A stretch of 64,000 nucleotides of DNA from Mansonella perstans (GCA_037074765.1 JBAMDO010000570.1:62001-126000), one strand, 5' to 3'. Shown: positions 22,371-35,379, counted from the first letter of the stretch. Notes: a model not told the origin generated them from the letters alone. Translations and numbers: made by a program.

Positions 22371-24306
22371 AATTTTACGTGGACATTTTGTAAAACTACT
22401 TCATGATCTATCTATCCAAGACAGATCCATTTGGACACGTTTGTAAATTTACTTTCTGTCATATTGTTATTTACTAATTTTTTTTTCCGAGTTTGGGAAG
22501 TTTTATTATGATTGTTTTTTGTTGACAGGAGTCTTTCCGAACAAAACATGTATACATCGTTGTTTTTCCATTACTACTACTGCCACTACTACTGCTATCA
22601 TCACTACTATTACTACTACTATTAGTGCTACTACTACTACTTACTAACTATAATTTTTTTTATCTTGAATATTTTTTTATGTCTTTTTATTTTGTTATTT
22701 TATATTGCCAATTTCTTTCAGTCGTTTCATCTGTTTGTAAAAAATTAGGCCATTTTATGTGAAATGCTAAATTTCATTTGAAAAATACAAATTTCAAAAT
22801 AATTCACTGAAATATTTTTTTTTTTTTTTTTTTTGTAATTTGAACACTATATGAGATTAGCGTGGAAAAAATTTTCTAGCCTTATGCTACTACTATTACT
22901 ATTGACTTTTTTACCACTAGTAACATTTTTAGGGCTAAAAGCAATAGCATATTTAGGCTATGCTATTACTATTATTGACTTTTTGGTCACTAGTAACATT
23001 TTTAGACTGACAGCAAATAACATATTTAGAATTCCTATTTCATAATATACTTACTTAAAACAAATGCTGTGTAACTAAAGTAGTTACAATGAAATACATC
23101 AGTGAAGCCCAAAGTTTTAAAATCATTAATTTAAAAAAAAAAAAAGATTGTTGTTGATGTTATACAATGATACTGTTACCTATTGTTACCTTGTTGTTAT
23201 TGTAAATGACATTTTTTGAATTTTGTCTGTCAACTCACTTCAAATGTTTGTTGTTGTAAAATAGAAGCACATTTATAGGAATCTATATGGAAAAAAACAT
23301 ATATATATATATATATACATATATACATATTTCCTTTATTTTTTCTTAAATGTATTTGTTTCGTGTATTTCTCTGGAAATTTCAGGAACAGTAACTGCTG
23401 AAGTTTTCTGGATATACATTAGATATTTGTAGTATAGCATTATATGTACATTATATGGGATTGTTATATGTTTGTGCTATTGAATGTTATGTCAACAAAG
23501 TTTATGATATTTTATAATATGTACATTCATTGTTGATATCAGTATTCACATCTCATTTTCCAGATGGAGAAAGAAAATATAAAGTTTCATTTGGATTCAG
23601 TGCATGTTGTTACTCTTCTAGAAGGGTAACTTGCCAAAAAATGACAGAACGAATCACTATCACCTGCACTGTTCATCCTAACTATAAATTACATGCTTAA
23701 CAATCATCTCAATCAAGAGCGGATGTGAGACTTCTTATGATTTGTGAATTAATTATCAATTGTTACCTGTGAGTTATCAAAGAATGTCTGCCAGGTACTC
23801 TTATCACAATGAATAGCAACTGGCAAAAACAATCACGAGAGATGTAATTTTCTATCAGCCTCTTGGTGGATGTATGAAATTTAAATACACTGCCATATTT
23901 TAATTAGCCATATTTAGCCATTTAGCCATATTAGCCACATTTTAATTAGGCTGAAATGCAATCAGGAATAGTTTTTATCAAAAAAAATGCAAGCAAACAG
24001 TGGCAAAAAAATGCACAATTAAAAAAACATGTACAGTTCACATAAAAAGGCTATCTCTCATTCTTGACCTACTTTTTTCCCCCCTAAGAAAAGAAAAATA
24101 AATTCAAACATTTCATTTTTCATTTGACAATGAGTGCAGAATTCACAAAATGATTCACTCAGATGTAATATGTGTAATGAATGGGTCACAAGATTTAATT
24201 GCGCATATTTCTTATTTTTGATAGCCTATTTTACTTGTGAAGCTCGAGTAATCATTTTAAAAATGAAGCAATCTAAAACAATATATCAATATTACATCAG
24301 AATTAA
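22371..24306. other. Convergent intergenic region, 3' flanks of CCCH and csn-3 genes
   Basis: Contains an ACT/CTA trinucleotide stretch (about 22568-22640), a tandem duplication of about 70 bp around 22892-23030 (shared TTGACTTTTT and CACTAGTAACATTTTTAG), and a TATATA run near 23298. The 22851-23045 frame arises from that duplication and is not convincing as a gene. Both flanking genes end here. Confidence 0.5.
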
Positions 24307-27300
24307 TCAATCAGCCATATCCATTGGTCTACCAGCTGCTGATTCAATATCACCAACATTAACATTAGGCATAAAAGCAGAACCTGGATGTCCTAAACCT
24401 TCATCCGAAGGAGCTGCAGAAACCCCACGAGCTAATGGTCGTCCAACGCGTGAAATATACGACGGATTAACGCGTATACGATCATCAAACTGCTTCATTA
24501 ATCCATCCAATGTATATATGAAATTTGCAGCTTTATCCACTTCATGCTCATCGACTTCTGTCTACAAAAAACAAGAGTTTGATCTATCATTTAAAGAATA
24601 TAATTCTTTACAAAATTTAGAAATGAATCATGAATCATAAAATAAATCATAAAATTTAATTTCCTTTTATTACAAATCGTAATATTCAGAAAAGTGCTGG
24701 CGTTCTAATTAATTGATCCCAATATGTTTTAAATAATAAATGTAAAATTAATCAAATAAAATTTATGTACTAAATAGCCGAAAATGTTGATAATTCCGAT
24801 GCCTGCTTAATAATTTTAACGTATTTATAGTACTGTAGAGGATGAATCGAAACAAACCTTCATTTCATCAAAATAAACCATGCCCTTTTTTTTGTCGATA
24901 TGAACACTAATTTTTCCGGCTTTACTCATATCACGAAGATAAAATTCGGCGTGATCATTATCATCCAGATGGCATCGTCGTGCAACATCGGACAGAGAAA
25001 TCGATATGAAGCACTGCATGAAAACATCATTAATTGAAAATTAAAAGTAGAATGCTTCAGAAAATCCATATAAAGCCTGCTAAAATTTTCCGAAAAAAAT
25101 TATGTCTTCTGTTACTATTGTAAAAGATTATATATTCTAATTAATTTCTTAGCTTGCTATTTCGAAAAGGATTACTATTTCTAATTAATTTTTTCTTAGC
25201 TTACTATTTCGAGGAGGTAATGGCAAAAATTTCGTTTGCAAGTAAAATAAATACAAGATGGGAGTGGAGAAACTAGTGACTCCTAATTTCTCTATCAACT
25301 TTAAAACTGAAAGAATTTCACGCAGACTTTTATGCTGATCGAATCCCAAAAATGGGATTACGTGCAAATTAATTAATAGTCTATTCATAGTTATGTTTCA
25401 TTATCACTTCTTTTTGATAGTAGCTTCTATGCTTGATTAGTATAAGAATAGGGCATCTGCGAGTCTGGAAAAACTTTTCTACCTCATAAAGCATATTATA
25501 CTGGATCTAAAAGACGTCCTTGAATTTCGTGATTATCAACAGAAACTAACTCATGATATCTTTACAATATATTAAAAAAAACAAACCTCAGTTAATTTTT
25601 TGACTGAATTTTCGCGAATACTTCTAACCACAAGTCTAACTAAGCCAACGGTCTTATCCTGCGAATAATAAAAATTAGCTAACAAGAAATAAAATAATAT
25701 AAAAAAGACTTATGATCTATAAATTTATGAGAATTATAAATATAACTAAATATTTCGCTAGAGAATATCAAATCATTGCAAAAAAGTCGCTTTTTTCTTC
25801 CTACATTTGCAAATAAAAGTGTGGGGAAAAAAAAACCATTGAAAGTGTCATATAGAAAATTTGAACTTCCTTTGCTACTAGTAAAGAAATCGTGTAGTAA
25901 AACATGGTAATTTTAGGTTCGTTTATTTGAGATCTTTTTAGAACTTTTGTCTTTCTCCGGAATCTGCTAGACAAAAAAATCACTTATGAATATATACTTT
26001 TTCGAAAGTAGCGTAATGAGCTTCTAAATATTCAAGTATGGCACTAGCTTTGTCGAAATTTTCTTCTTCATTGTCACATATCCTTTCCAACGCAGAATAA
26101 TCCGGACAAAGGGGAATAATATTGCGACTCATCACTGGCGATCGGTAATTTGACAAGCGAAGTGTTTTTCCGTGCAGAATTAAAGAGAGCAGTACATATG
26201 TCTATATAAAATTAATTAATTAATTTTTGTGCAAAACTTATCTCAAAAATCAATCCATCACGATCCAGCTGACAGTAACAAAATGACTGTATTATATTTA
26301 AGTATGATGAAAAATAATGTTATGAAATTTTTTAAAAAATAACACATATATAACGAAATTGGCTATGATTCATAAAAGAACAAAAAATGCAATAATAACT
26401 TTGTCCTATGTAGTTTGGCAATGTTAATGTCAAAAAATAACCTTGTAAGCTCGAAGCACGATAGCGCTAGGAGTGATTGCTGGTACGCAACATGCTTTTT
26501 GCATCATCAAAAATGCTTCTTCGTAACGACCCAAAATCGCAAAAATCAAACCACCATAGTAAAAATATAATAATACCCATTTTGGATCCATGTAAGGTCC
26601 TGTCTGATTTGCTGTCTGAAATCAAGCCGACATATGTATGTATTGAGCATATAGAGCTTACCACAAATTTCATTTTTCATTAAACAATAATTACTGTAAA
26701 ACTTAAATCATATGATCTGGGTATGACCTAGATAAATACAACGGCACTTATTTTCTAGGTTCTAACAGAACTGTTCAGGAAATTATAATCTATAAAATAT
26801 AATAGCGAATATTGCTGCTACTTTATTTTTAACATAAAATGAACATCATGAAAAAAGATCACAAATTCATGCTCACTTCCTTAAATATTTTCGATACAGG
26901 AAGATGCAAGAAAGGCATGGCTGGATCATGTATACGAGCTTTAAGGCACAAACAGAAAAGACATCCATGCAGCGAGGTAATAACATTCTTTTCTTCTTTT
27001 ATTAATACATTGATTGCATTTGAAAGCAACATGATACCACGAACTGGCTGCAAACTCCAATACATAATAATGACTCTTTGAAGATTTTATTCCCACAGCT
27101 CGATATTATTAAGACAATTAGAAATCTTGTTATTAAGACACTGAAGTTAATTCGTGTAATTCATACGCCTAGCGGCAACGTTACTTCATTCTCACTTACT
27201 TTCCAAGAAAATCATCATCATATCAATGCTTTTACTAGAAACTTCAACTTTCCCTTTATACTAGCGACAAAACTACATTTTATAAATAATAGCAATATGG

Positions 27301-28562
27301 AAAAGCTAACAACATAATTATGGATATTAAATATACCTTGTTGATTTGAAGGAGACAATACTCGTATACTTTTCGAAAAAGCAACACATCTGAAAGCCTC
27401 AATGATAATAAATAAACTCAAATTTCAAAAGCGTGTGAAAGAAATTTATCCCATTCAATTTGGAAACATTTAAATGCTTTTCTTATATTCCACAAGAAAT
27501 CCATAAATTTATGAATATGAAAATTTACACAACTCACAAATATCAGGAATGAATGAGATCTGCATACTGTCAAAAAATGGTACCATCGACTCCACTTGCG
27601 ATAAAGTACGTTCAAACTGCAAACCAGAATTAAGACAAATTCAATGTTCTTCAGACAAAAGGGCTAAATTCTCTATATCAACAAATCTTGTCAATATTAT
27701 CTATATATTGGCTCACAAGAATTTTGTTGTTCCACAAATTTGCAGACATTCCAAAATTTTACTTCAAGCCACAGCAGCTGAAATCTCTCGGCCTCTCGGA
27801 AACATTCAGTTACCCTATGGCTTTATTTTCAGCAAAGATTTTTTTGGTTATCCAACCTTCACTCTCATTACAAAAAAATAAAATTTTGAGAAAGCTGAAA
27901 TATAAATACTACAAAATAAAATGTGAAATGAGATAATATCATTCATCATCAAAGCTGACCAAATGACGCATGGAATTTTTTGAAACACGATTTCTACAAA
28001 ATAATGAAAGAGATTATATATCAGGTAAGAATTTTAAAATTTAATATCTGAAAAATCTGACTCGATCCTTTAAATTGTCTGCATAAATCTGATTCATTTT
28101 CACGAACAAAATCGATACAACTGATATCGAATACCGGTCAACAGTAAGTGTTTCTAATACACCGTCCAGATGAGAAATATTTCGTTCCAAAATATCATAA
28201 ACGGCTTTTCGATGAAAATCAGCCAGTTCTCGCCATGAAGCTAAATCACCAACATTTTAATTAAATCCTTGGAATAAAAATGTGATAAAAAAATTTCGCT
28301 GTATGATAAATTGAAATTAAAAAAATAAATGAAAATAGTTTAAATTATCGTATAATCGCATAGCCTTCAACTAATGCAGCAGTGCACATTCCGTAATCTC
28401 CTACGGAAGTAACTGTAACTTAGCCGCATGCAACAATGAGTCGCAAATGTAGCTTTAACTTTCTACGACATCACGTGACCCAATTATTCCAAAAATCAAC
28501 AACTTACCAGAAACGGTATGTCCCATCACTGTCTTCACAAATGTATCCAGAGTGCCCGCCAT
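24307..28562 (-). CDS. csn-3: COP9 signalosome complex subunit 3
   Basis: Ten exons on the minus strand, in transcript order: 28562-28508, 28240-28062, 27616-27538, 27389-27337, 27047-26877, 26615-26442, 26201-25998, 25658-25587, 25013-24858 and 24561-24307; 1398 nt, 465 residues (human CSN3 has about 423). Family blocks appear in order: MAGTLDTFVKTV at the start, SHLDGVLETL, FERTLSQVESM, QPVRGI-like PVRGIMLLSNAI, FYYGGLIFAILGRYEEA, LSLILHGKT, the PCI winged-helix segment ISLSDVARRC with KGMVYF, and LMKQFDDRIRVNP near the end. The COP9 signalosome removes NEDD8 from cullins; CSN3 is one of its PCI scaffold subunits. The tail after RVNPSYISRVG is longer than in mammals. The junction 28062/27616 uses a weak donor (GTCAGA) and could hide a small exon. 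Same strand as the ATP synthase gene upstream. Confidence 0.9.
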
Positions 28563-29127
28563 AGGTTCAGTAGGTCAATTGCTTAAAGCGAACCAGTTAT
28601 AAAAAATTATTTTGAAAAACATAAAAAATTTACCTCGACTTTTAAAAAATGCATGCCTTATGAGTAAGATTAAAGTCTTGACAATTTGTCCAAAAGTTTT
28701 TATATTAATTTCAAAGTCACTTCCCACAATTTTTAAATGAAAACCAAGAAATAAATTATAATATCAGGTTACCAAGTATGTATGCAAACTTTCAAAGCAT
28801 TTCAAAATTAAAAAACCGAACAGAAAAAAAAAGAACGTTCGTCACTTATCATAAATTCATTTAACATAAACTTTGTTAATGAAGAAATTTTAATTTTAAA
28901 TATGAAATAAAAGTACTGCAATCTGTAAAATCCAGCAGTAAACAAAAAGAAAAAAATAATATGCTTTGTTCATGAACAAAACAAAGAAAGAGTGCATATA
29001 AGGTAGCAATATTTTATCACTATTGAATTAAATTATAGCACAAGCACAGATAACAGGAATTTACAGAAAAAAAGTCCTCCTAAGGGCTACCTACGTACAG
29101 ACTGCAATTACTGCAGAAATGACACAA
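28563..29127. other. Spacer between ATP synthase d and csn-3
   Basis: 565 bp, AT-rich, no gene. Read on the minus strand it lies between the stop of one gene and the start of the next. No strong TTTTCAG acceptor stands right before the csn-3 start codon; a weak CTTTAAG lies about 20 nt upstream of it. Confidence 0.4.
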
Positions 29128-30511
29128 TTATTTATGCAAATGCTCGGGAACTGGACGTTGTTGATAATCTTTGAAGAGTTCTTTCAATCCTTCGAAATGC
29201 TCCGGAGTATTTGTAGTACCCCAACCCATCGTGAAACGCTCAATTGGCAAGCGGACATCGCGATGCACCTCGGGGAAGAATTTTTGATAGTGTTCTTGTC
29301 GGAAATGTTCAATCGGCGGCATATTTTCATATTTCGCTTTTATCTGCAAATTTTAAATAAAAATGCTTCTGACTACGAAATGTGAAAATTATGCAAAAAG
29401 AATGTAGAGTGAAAATGCTTTAAATCGAGCAAATTGCTATACAGATGTATTGTAAAATATAATGGTAATGCTTTCACGCGGTTAATATTTCCGAAAAAGA
29501 CTTGCCATTAAAAACACTGCTACTAAGTAATATAGGCTGTGTTTGAACATAAATAACAATACAAATCTTAAAAAGTTTACTTTTTTTTCGTCCTCCGCAG
29601 CATCTGCGAGCTTACGATTCAGAAAATCCATGTTGGTGCTAACGTATTTCAAATACTCATCAATCTCCTAAAAACAAATCTATGAAATATAGGTTTAGTT
29701 TAGCCCTACTTGTAAATGAGAAAACTGAAATACGGACTGGATAAGGAATATTACGATAAAAGCAAAAAAGTTACAAAATATCTAAATATCCGAAATTACT
29801 GAACATGGGGTTTTTGAAGATGAACTTAGTCACCAGTGATGAGTATTATGCTCCAAGCCGATTTAATACAAATTTTCAAGCATTTGATTAGAATCATTAA
29901 CTCACAACTCTCATACCTCCACCACGAACCGTTAGAACTGCAGTGCGTTCACCTCAATGTAAAGAATGAACCGTTGATGATCGCATTATTTTCATCGAAA
30001 TAAAACTAAGGATAAATTCTCAAGAGAAAAAAAATCATACTTTAATGAATTTTTCTGGTACTGTATGAAATGGTATTTTGATTGCTTCGTATTGTTTTTG
30101 CAAGTTATCTAAAACCATTGCATGCTCCGGCATTTGTTTCTTCAATTTAACGAAATCATATTTTGGCAATTCTGCAGGTTTAGACATTACGATATTCAAG
30201 TATTGTTGATGATGTTGCTGGAATATTTGAAAATATATTGGAAATGAAACATTTCTTGTTCTGTAATATATGCTAATTAAGCTTAATAATATCAAATATT
30301 TTGAAAAAAATGAAACTTTGGTTAAGTTATCAATGAAAATTGAAGCAAAAGAATCGGCGAAAAAAAATACTAGACGATATAATGAAAAAAAAAAAAATGA
30401 AAAACAAATACTTACTGCTAGAGCGGTAACTTCTTTTGCATGCTTCTCGCCAACCAAATCACTAACTGTTTTAAAATTGATAGCACTTTGAGTGAATCTT
30501 TTGGTAGCCAT
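29128..30511 (-). CDS. atp-5: Mitochondrial ATP synthase subunit d
   Basis: Four exons on the minus strand: 30511-30416, 30217-30041, 29667-29581 and 29343-29128; 576 nt, 191 residues. It begins MATKRFTQSAINFKTV, continues PKYDFVKLKKQMPEHA, then a helix-rich middle (EIDEYLKYVSTNMDFLNRKL) and ends ELFKDYQQRPVPEHLHK. This is the subunit d (ATP5PD) pattern; length and block order fit C. elegans ATP-5. The protein is part of the peripheral stalk that holds F1 against rotation in the inner mitochondrial membrane. The start codon is supported by an acceptor 9 nt upstream. The A-T-rich frame extending through intron 1 on the same strand is not coding. Confidence 0.93.
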
Positions 30512-30519
30512 CGAGCAAA

Positions 30520-30535
30520 GCTAAAATCAAATAAT
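30520..30535 (-). promoter_or_regulatory. Probable spliced-leader acceptor of the ATP synthase d gene
   Basis: Read on the minus strand, ATTTGATTTTAG ends at 30521, nine bases before the start codon. A strong acceptor this close to an ATG with no coding exon upstream is typical of nematode trans-splicing. Confidence 0.55.
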
Positions 30536-30779
30536 TGGTTAAAAATTTAATTAAAAATTAGTTAAAAATTCGTTATAAGCAAAAGAAAATCATAAATAGA
30601 ATATTTCAAAAGTCATTTCATGGAATAAAATGAAATATAGACAAAAGGAATGGCAATATCGCATGATAAAAAATTAAGCTTTTCCTAAATTTCTAAGGAA
30701 GAGAGAAAGAGTGAGAGGAAGAATGGAAGGGAGAGAAAGACTCCAAATACAACATATTAAGCCAATACAACGAAATATC

Positions 30780-31010
30780 TGAACACGTGCACCCCTATCA
30801 CGCGAACATTTGCATAACACGTGACGTGCACTGTAGATATAACATATAACGTGCATATAACGCATGCACTCCTATCACGCGAATTGATCTTAGTCCGCAT
30901 AATATTAGCGAACGTACCCGGGTCCACCATGAAATACCAATCGTCCAATACTAATTTCGTTCAAGGTGTAACATCATAGTACATGCTAGTCACGTGCTAC
31001 ACGTACGTGT
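30780..31010. promoter_or_regulatory. CACGTG-rich segment upstream of the ATP synthase d gene
   Basis: CACGTG occurs at 30784-30789, 30818-30823 and 30991-30996, with TGACGTG at 30822-30828 and CACGTACGTG at about 31000-31009. CTATCACGCGAA occurs twice, about 77 bp apart (near 30795 and 30872). Such CpG-containing words are rare in the surrounding AT-rich DNA. Position 270-500 bp upstream of the start codon fits a promoter or enhancer for a bHLH or bZIP factor. Confidence 0.45.
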
Positions 31011-31640
31011 ATGTGAAATGGATGTGCACTATATGAAAATGAAGTCAACTGAAGTTGCTATCTGATGCTGCTATACTTCATACGTTTATATTCAATACAA
31101 GTACACCATTTAAAATGTAATCATTCTCTGTATAATAACAAAAAACTCATTATGTATACACGTTATTGAGAGTTTTGTTGTACGCTGCGAAGTGCTTTGC
31201 ACTGGTATTGGAAAGTACCAATACTAATTAGCATAAATTCATTACGATTACTCTTCCTCTACTAATTAATGAATACTTAATTAGTTTTGAATTGGTTTTC
31301 TTGTTATACATATTGTTCGATTACATAAGTATAGATAAGCGTATTAGCGTCAACTTACGTAATGCTTATTTATTTACAGATAGCAATGAACATGTTGTGA
31401 TTTTGTGAAATCTCTAAATATATTTATAATTATATGCTGTGGCTTTCTTTTATGGAATAAAAATTGCCAAATTTTTTAAAGGTTTGTTTTATACAATATG
31501 CAAGCGTTAAAAGTTTTTTTTAATGTTTATATTCTTTTCGTTTTTTTTCTTTAAATAATTAAATTATTCAATAACTTTATAATAATGGAAAGTATATTTG
31601 TATTTAAGTATTTAGTATTAGGAATTTAACTCTGTAAATG
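31011..31640. other. AT-rich intergenic DNA
   Basis: No gene, RNA or clear repeat recognised. Confidence 0.4.
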
Positions 31641-31644
31641 GCAT

Positions 31645-31915
31645 GATTTTGTAGATGTTTTGGTACTGGTGATTTTGTAGATCTTTTGGTATTAGATATT
31701 TGGTACTAGGAATTTTGGTGCTAGGGATTTTGTAAATGTTTTGGTACTAGGGATTTTATAGATGCTTTGGTACTGGGAATTTTGTAGATGTTTTGGTACT
31801 GGGGATTTTGTAGATGTTTTGGTACTGGGAGTTTTGTAGATGTTTTGGTACTAGGGATTTTACAGATGTTTTAGGACTAGAGTGGAGATGTTTTGGTACT
31901 AGAGTTTAATTATAA
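31645..31915. repeat. 26-bp minisatellite
   Basis: About ten copies of a unit of the form GATTTTGTAGATGTTTTGG followed by TACTGG. Copy starts of the GATG word at 31761, 31787, 31813, 31839 and 31865 give an exact 26-bp period in the central part; the edges are degenerate. Confidence 0.9.
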
Positions 31916-33423
31916 AATTCCGAATTTTTCAGGAAGAGGTCGAAAAAGTTAGGAATGATAGTATTTTTATAGTAATTGGATTTATTGTTTACGAGAATTA
32001 TTTATGATAACTGTTCCTTGCCTTCTATAAATTCTTTTCTTTTACTTATTCAGTTTATTTGATTATGCTTATCAGCTGATTAGGATAATATGATCAACAG
32101 AAAGTAATTTATACGCCACTTTTTCAAACATTTCCATTTCAGGAATAAATGGAATTATTAAATGTTGGATGAAGAAAATTGCTTTATATTTGAAAGGATA
32201 AAATAATGTTGAATTTTATTATCAATACTTCTCAACAAAAAAGTAAACCTTCTCAAAAATACTCAAATCTTTGTAAGAATTATTAATTATAATTATTGCC
32301 GTTGGCTTTATGTAATATAATTTAGCGCAATATGTATAGCTTTTCCAGAAAGTTTAAATTTGTGTGAAAAAACATCTGGAATACATACCATAACGAAATA
32401 GCACTGCCACTTATCAATTATTCATTCTTCCATTTTTATATTTAACTAAAATTTATCAATTTGTTCAAATTTGAATTTCAGTCTTTGGCAGTGCAATGCA
32501 ATGACGAATCTCTGCATTTATTATGTATTAGCCATTTGATGCAGTAACTTTTCGATGTTTGAATAAGATTATCATGCATGGATACCACAAAATATTATAT
32601 GATGAATAAATCGGTACACGTAAACGTTAAATTCTAAAATTATAGTTTTTATTTCCATTTAATTTAATTTTATTATTTCCTAATTAAATTTTATTTTCTT
32701 TTTTTAAGATAGCATTTTATTTTTCCAGAAAAATTTGGAAAATAACAATGGCGAAAGTGGCTTATATATTCAATGTCAGGAAAACTATTTTCCGATTCTT
32801 TTTTATTCAGTTTATAATATTACATCCACAAAATATTACTAATCCGTAAAAATATGAAAAGATAAATCGCTAATAAATTGGTAAGTGATAACAAATATAA
32901 GTTACTATAATAAACAAGCTATATATGATTTAGTTTTAATTAACAAATCACTATCATTATTTTCACAAATCATGATCATTTTTGGTTGTAGTAATTTGTT
33001 ATTTATAATTAATTTGTTAATTAATAATTTTTGCAATGAGAAATCGTTGTTTTTTGATAAATTTGATGCAATCGCGATAATATATATCGTTTTGAATTTA
33101 GAAAAAATGCTGCAGTTAAAGGTATGACAAATGGACAGCGTAACTGCTAATGGTCAAAGGGGTTGTTAATGGAGAAGACAAGAGGATGGATTTATTTCGA
33201 TGCGTGTAACCCACAAAAATTTACTCTGTCAGATTTTCCCAGAGATTAAAGGCGGAGATACTATTGGTAAAATTCCCCAGAGAGGTCATCGTTGTCGGAA
33301 AAAATTGAGGTTAAGCTGCTGATCTTTGGCGCTTTGGCATATGTCATATGTGATTATCAAATTTCGTTTTTCGTATTTATTAACCGTGTACAAAATACCA
33401 AAATAGCTTTATGCCTCCTGATT
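31916..33423. other. Intergenic DNA, slightly GC-richer patch at 33.12-33.33 kb
   Basis: Mostly AT-rich without features. The patch 33120-33330 is less AT-rich, with short protein-like runs but no frame longer than about 20 residues; I cannot identify it. Confidence 0.35.
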
Positions 33424-33533
33424 ATTTTAATTTTACTTAAAAAATTTCATCATCCTATATTTTAATTTTACTTAAAAAATTTCATAATCCTATATTTTAA
33501 TTTTACTTAAAAAATTTCATCATTCTACCTGCT
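33424..33533. repeat. 35-bp tandem repeat, three copies
   Basis: TTTTACTTAAAAAATTTCAT recurs at 33431, 33466 and 33501, an exact 35-bp period, with one or two differences per copy. Confidence 0.9.
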
Positions 33534-34340
33534 CATTATGATTTCAATGACCCAGAATTCAATTCATGATAAATCATGGTAATTATGATTTAAATGACCC
33601 AGAAATCAATGATAAATAATATTTTAAGCGTATTTGCATGCCTATGTACTTTCCGTATTCTGATGTTAAAAAAGATGTAGAACTGTATTTTTCTGAAAAT
33701 TTCAACTTAAACGTGAAAAATTAAACTTATTAAATAAAAATTAAGAAATTAGCTTAAACACATGTATGGATTAATATGATAAAATGTGAGCATTTCGATG
33801 AATTTCAAAATTAAATTTGAATTATAAACAAACGAAAATTCAACATTAGCCTAGTTAAGGATAAGAAAGGTAAAAAAAAAAAAAAAGTGAAGTTTTCCTG
33901 GTAAATAAAGATCCCTGAGTTTTCCTGACAAACAAGTCCCTGAGTTTTCCTGACAAACAAAAAGTCCCTGATAATATAATAAAAAAAAAACATGATATTC
34001 TAAAAGATAAAAAATATGAAAAGTAAAATAAAAAAATGACCATTGAAAGAAATCGATTGAATTTACGAATAGATATATTGTAAAAAAGAAAGATAAGGGA
34101 AATGATAAAAAAAAAGATTTTAAAATTTAAAATGGACACAGAAAGTTTAAAATTTTAAAATGGACATAAGGAAATTTAAAAATTTGAAATGGACATTATT
34201 GACTCCCATTGACACAACACAGATTCTTTTTTTTTCAAACAAGAAAAGTCCCTCGAAATTGTTATTTGACAAAGAGCAATTACTGAAATGATGAGGAGAG
34301 GGGTCGATATCAGCTCGTTCCACCTCATTCCCCCGTCAAC
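33534..34340. other. AT-rich DNA with small local repeats
   Basis: No gene. 33892-33970 has GAGTTTTCCTGACAAACAA repeated two to three times, and 34120-34195 repeats AAAATGGACAT about three times. Confidence 0.45.
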
Positions 34341-34346
34341 TACCTA

Positions 34347-34455
34347 TGCATCTGTGTGTATGTGTGTATGTGTATGTATGTGTATGTATGTATGTGTGTA
34401 TGTGTATGTATGTATGTGTGTATGTGTGTGTATGTGTATGTGTATGTGTGTCTGG
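34347..34455. repeat. TG/TATG microsatellite
   Basis: Compound repeat of TGTGTATG and TATGTATG words over about 110 bp. The cysteine/valine-rich frames crossing it are artefacts of the repeat. Confidence 0.95.
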
Positions 34456-34589
34456 ATGTACTACAATATATATATGGGAGAAGGGGAAGAAGTAGGATGA
34501 TGCATGTTGTATGTATTGAATTAAGAACAAATGCGGAGAAGCTCATTTGTTGTCCCCTATTGATTTAGAAAGACAATTTGAAATAAAGA

Positions 34590-34645
34590 GTAAAGAAGAG
34601 AAAGAGAGAAGGAGAGAAAGAGAAAGAGAAAGAGAGAGAGAGAGG
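34590..34645. repeat. GA microsatellite
   Basis: AGAGAAAGAGAGA-type purine tract of about 55 bp on the plus strand. Confidence 0.9.
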
Positions 34646-34911
34646 ATGGAAGTTAGAAAAAAAAAGGAAAGAAAAAAAAATGTTAAGAAGTTGTATAATG
34701 ATGATGGAATATTAGGAGATTGTTGTAGTAAAAAAGAAAGTGATGAAAGAATGTTTCTGGAAAATTCTTGACCCTTCTAGAATTCATATTAATGTTCCAT
34801 TTTTCTTCATTCATAATTAACATAGCATATTCATCAACTTATTTGCTCAACTTGTCCCAATCTGTGCGATCCTTTCACTCGCAATGACCTAATAAAATAT
34901 TGTTTAAATGA

Positions 34912-34945
<34 letters not shown>

Positions 34946-35118
34946 TGTTAGTATTATTATTATTGCTATTATTACTATTATTATATTATTATTGTTGTTA
35001 TTGTTATTATTATTGTTATTATGATTATGATTATTATTATTGTCATTATTATTATTATTATCATTATATTATTATAATATTTTTATTATTATTGCCATTA
35101 TTATTACTATTATTATTA

Positions 35119-35194
<76 letters not shown>

Positions 35195-35262
35195 AATATT
35201 ATTATTATTATTACTATTATCATCATTATTATCATTATTATCATTATCATCGTCATCATCAT
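34912..35262. repeat. Long ATT trinucleotide array
   Basis: About 350 bp of TTA/ATT repeats, interrupted by G and C in the first third and pure for about 75 bp near 35115-35190. It ends in a TCA-rich variant around 35220-35260. Poly-Leu and poly-Ile frames here are repeat artefacts. Confidence 0.95.
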
Positions 35263-35379
35263 TTCTGTGAAGGAATGCTAATTATCATAATCGTTTTTAT
35301 CTTTTCTTTTTTTTTCAACTTTTTTTAAAGCAATTTAAAAAATGTTTGTAACGATGATGATGACAAGGTGATATGTGTA

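Noticed and set aside
22851..23045. Hydrophobic 64-residue ORF resembling a small membrane protein
   Set aside because: Arises from a short tandem duplication and CTA repeats in the 3' flank of the CCCH gene; no acceptor, context or conservation seen.
24134..24640. 168-residue plus-strand ORF
   Set aside because: It overlaps the last exon of csn-3 in antisense; the minus strand has clear family similarity and splice sites.
34288..34568. Cys/Val-rich and His/Thr-rich ORFs
   Set aside because: Produced by the TG/TATG microsatellite; no unique protein sequence outside it.
34963..35270. Poly-Leu, poly-Ile and poly-Tyr ORFs resembling membrane proteins
   Set aside because: Direct translation of the ATT array.
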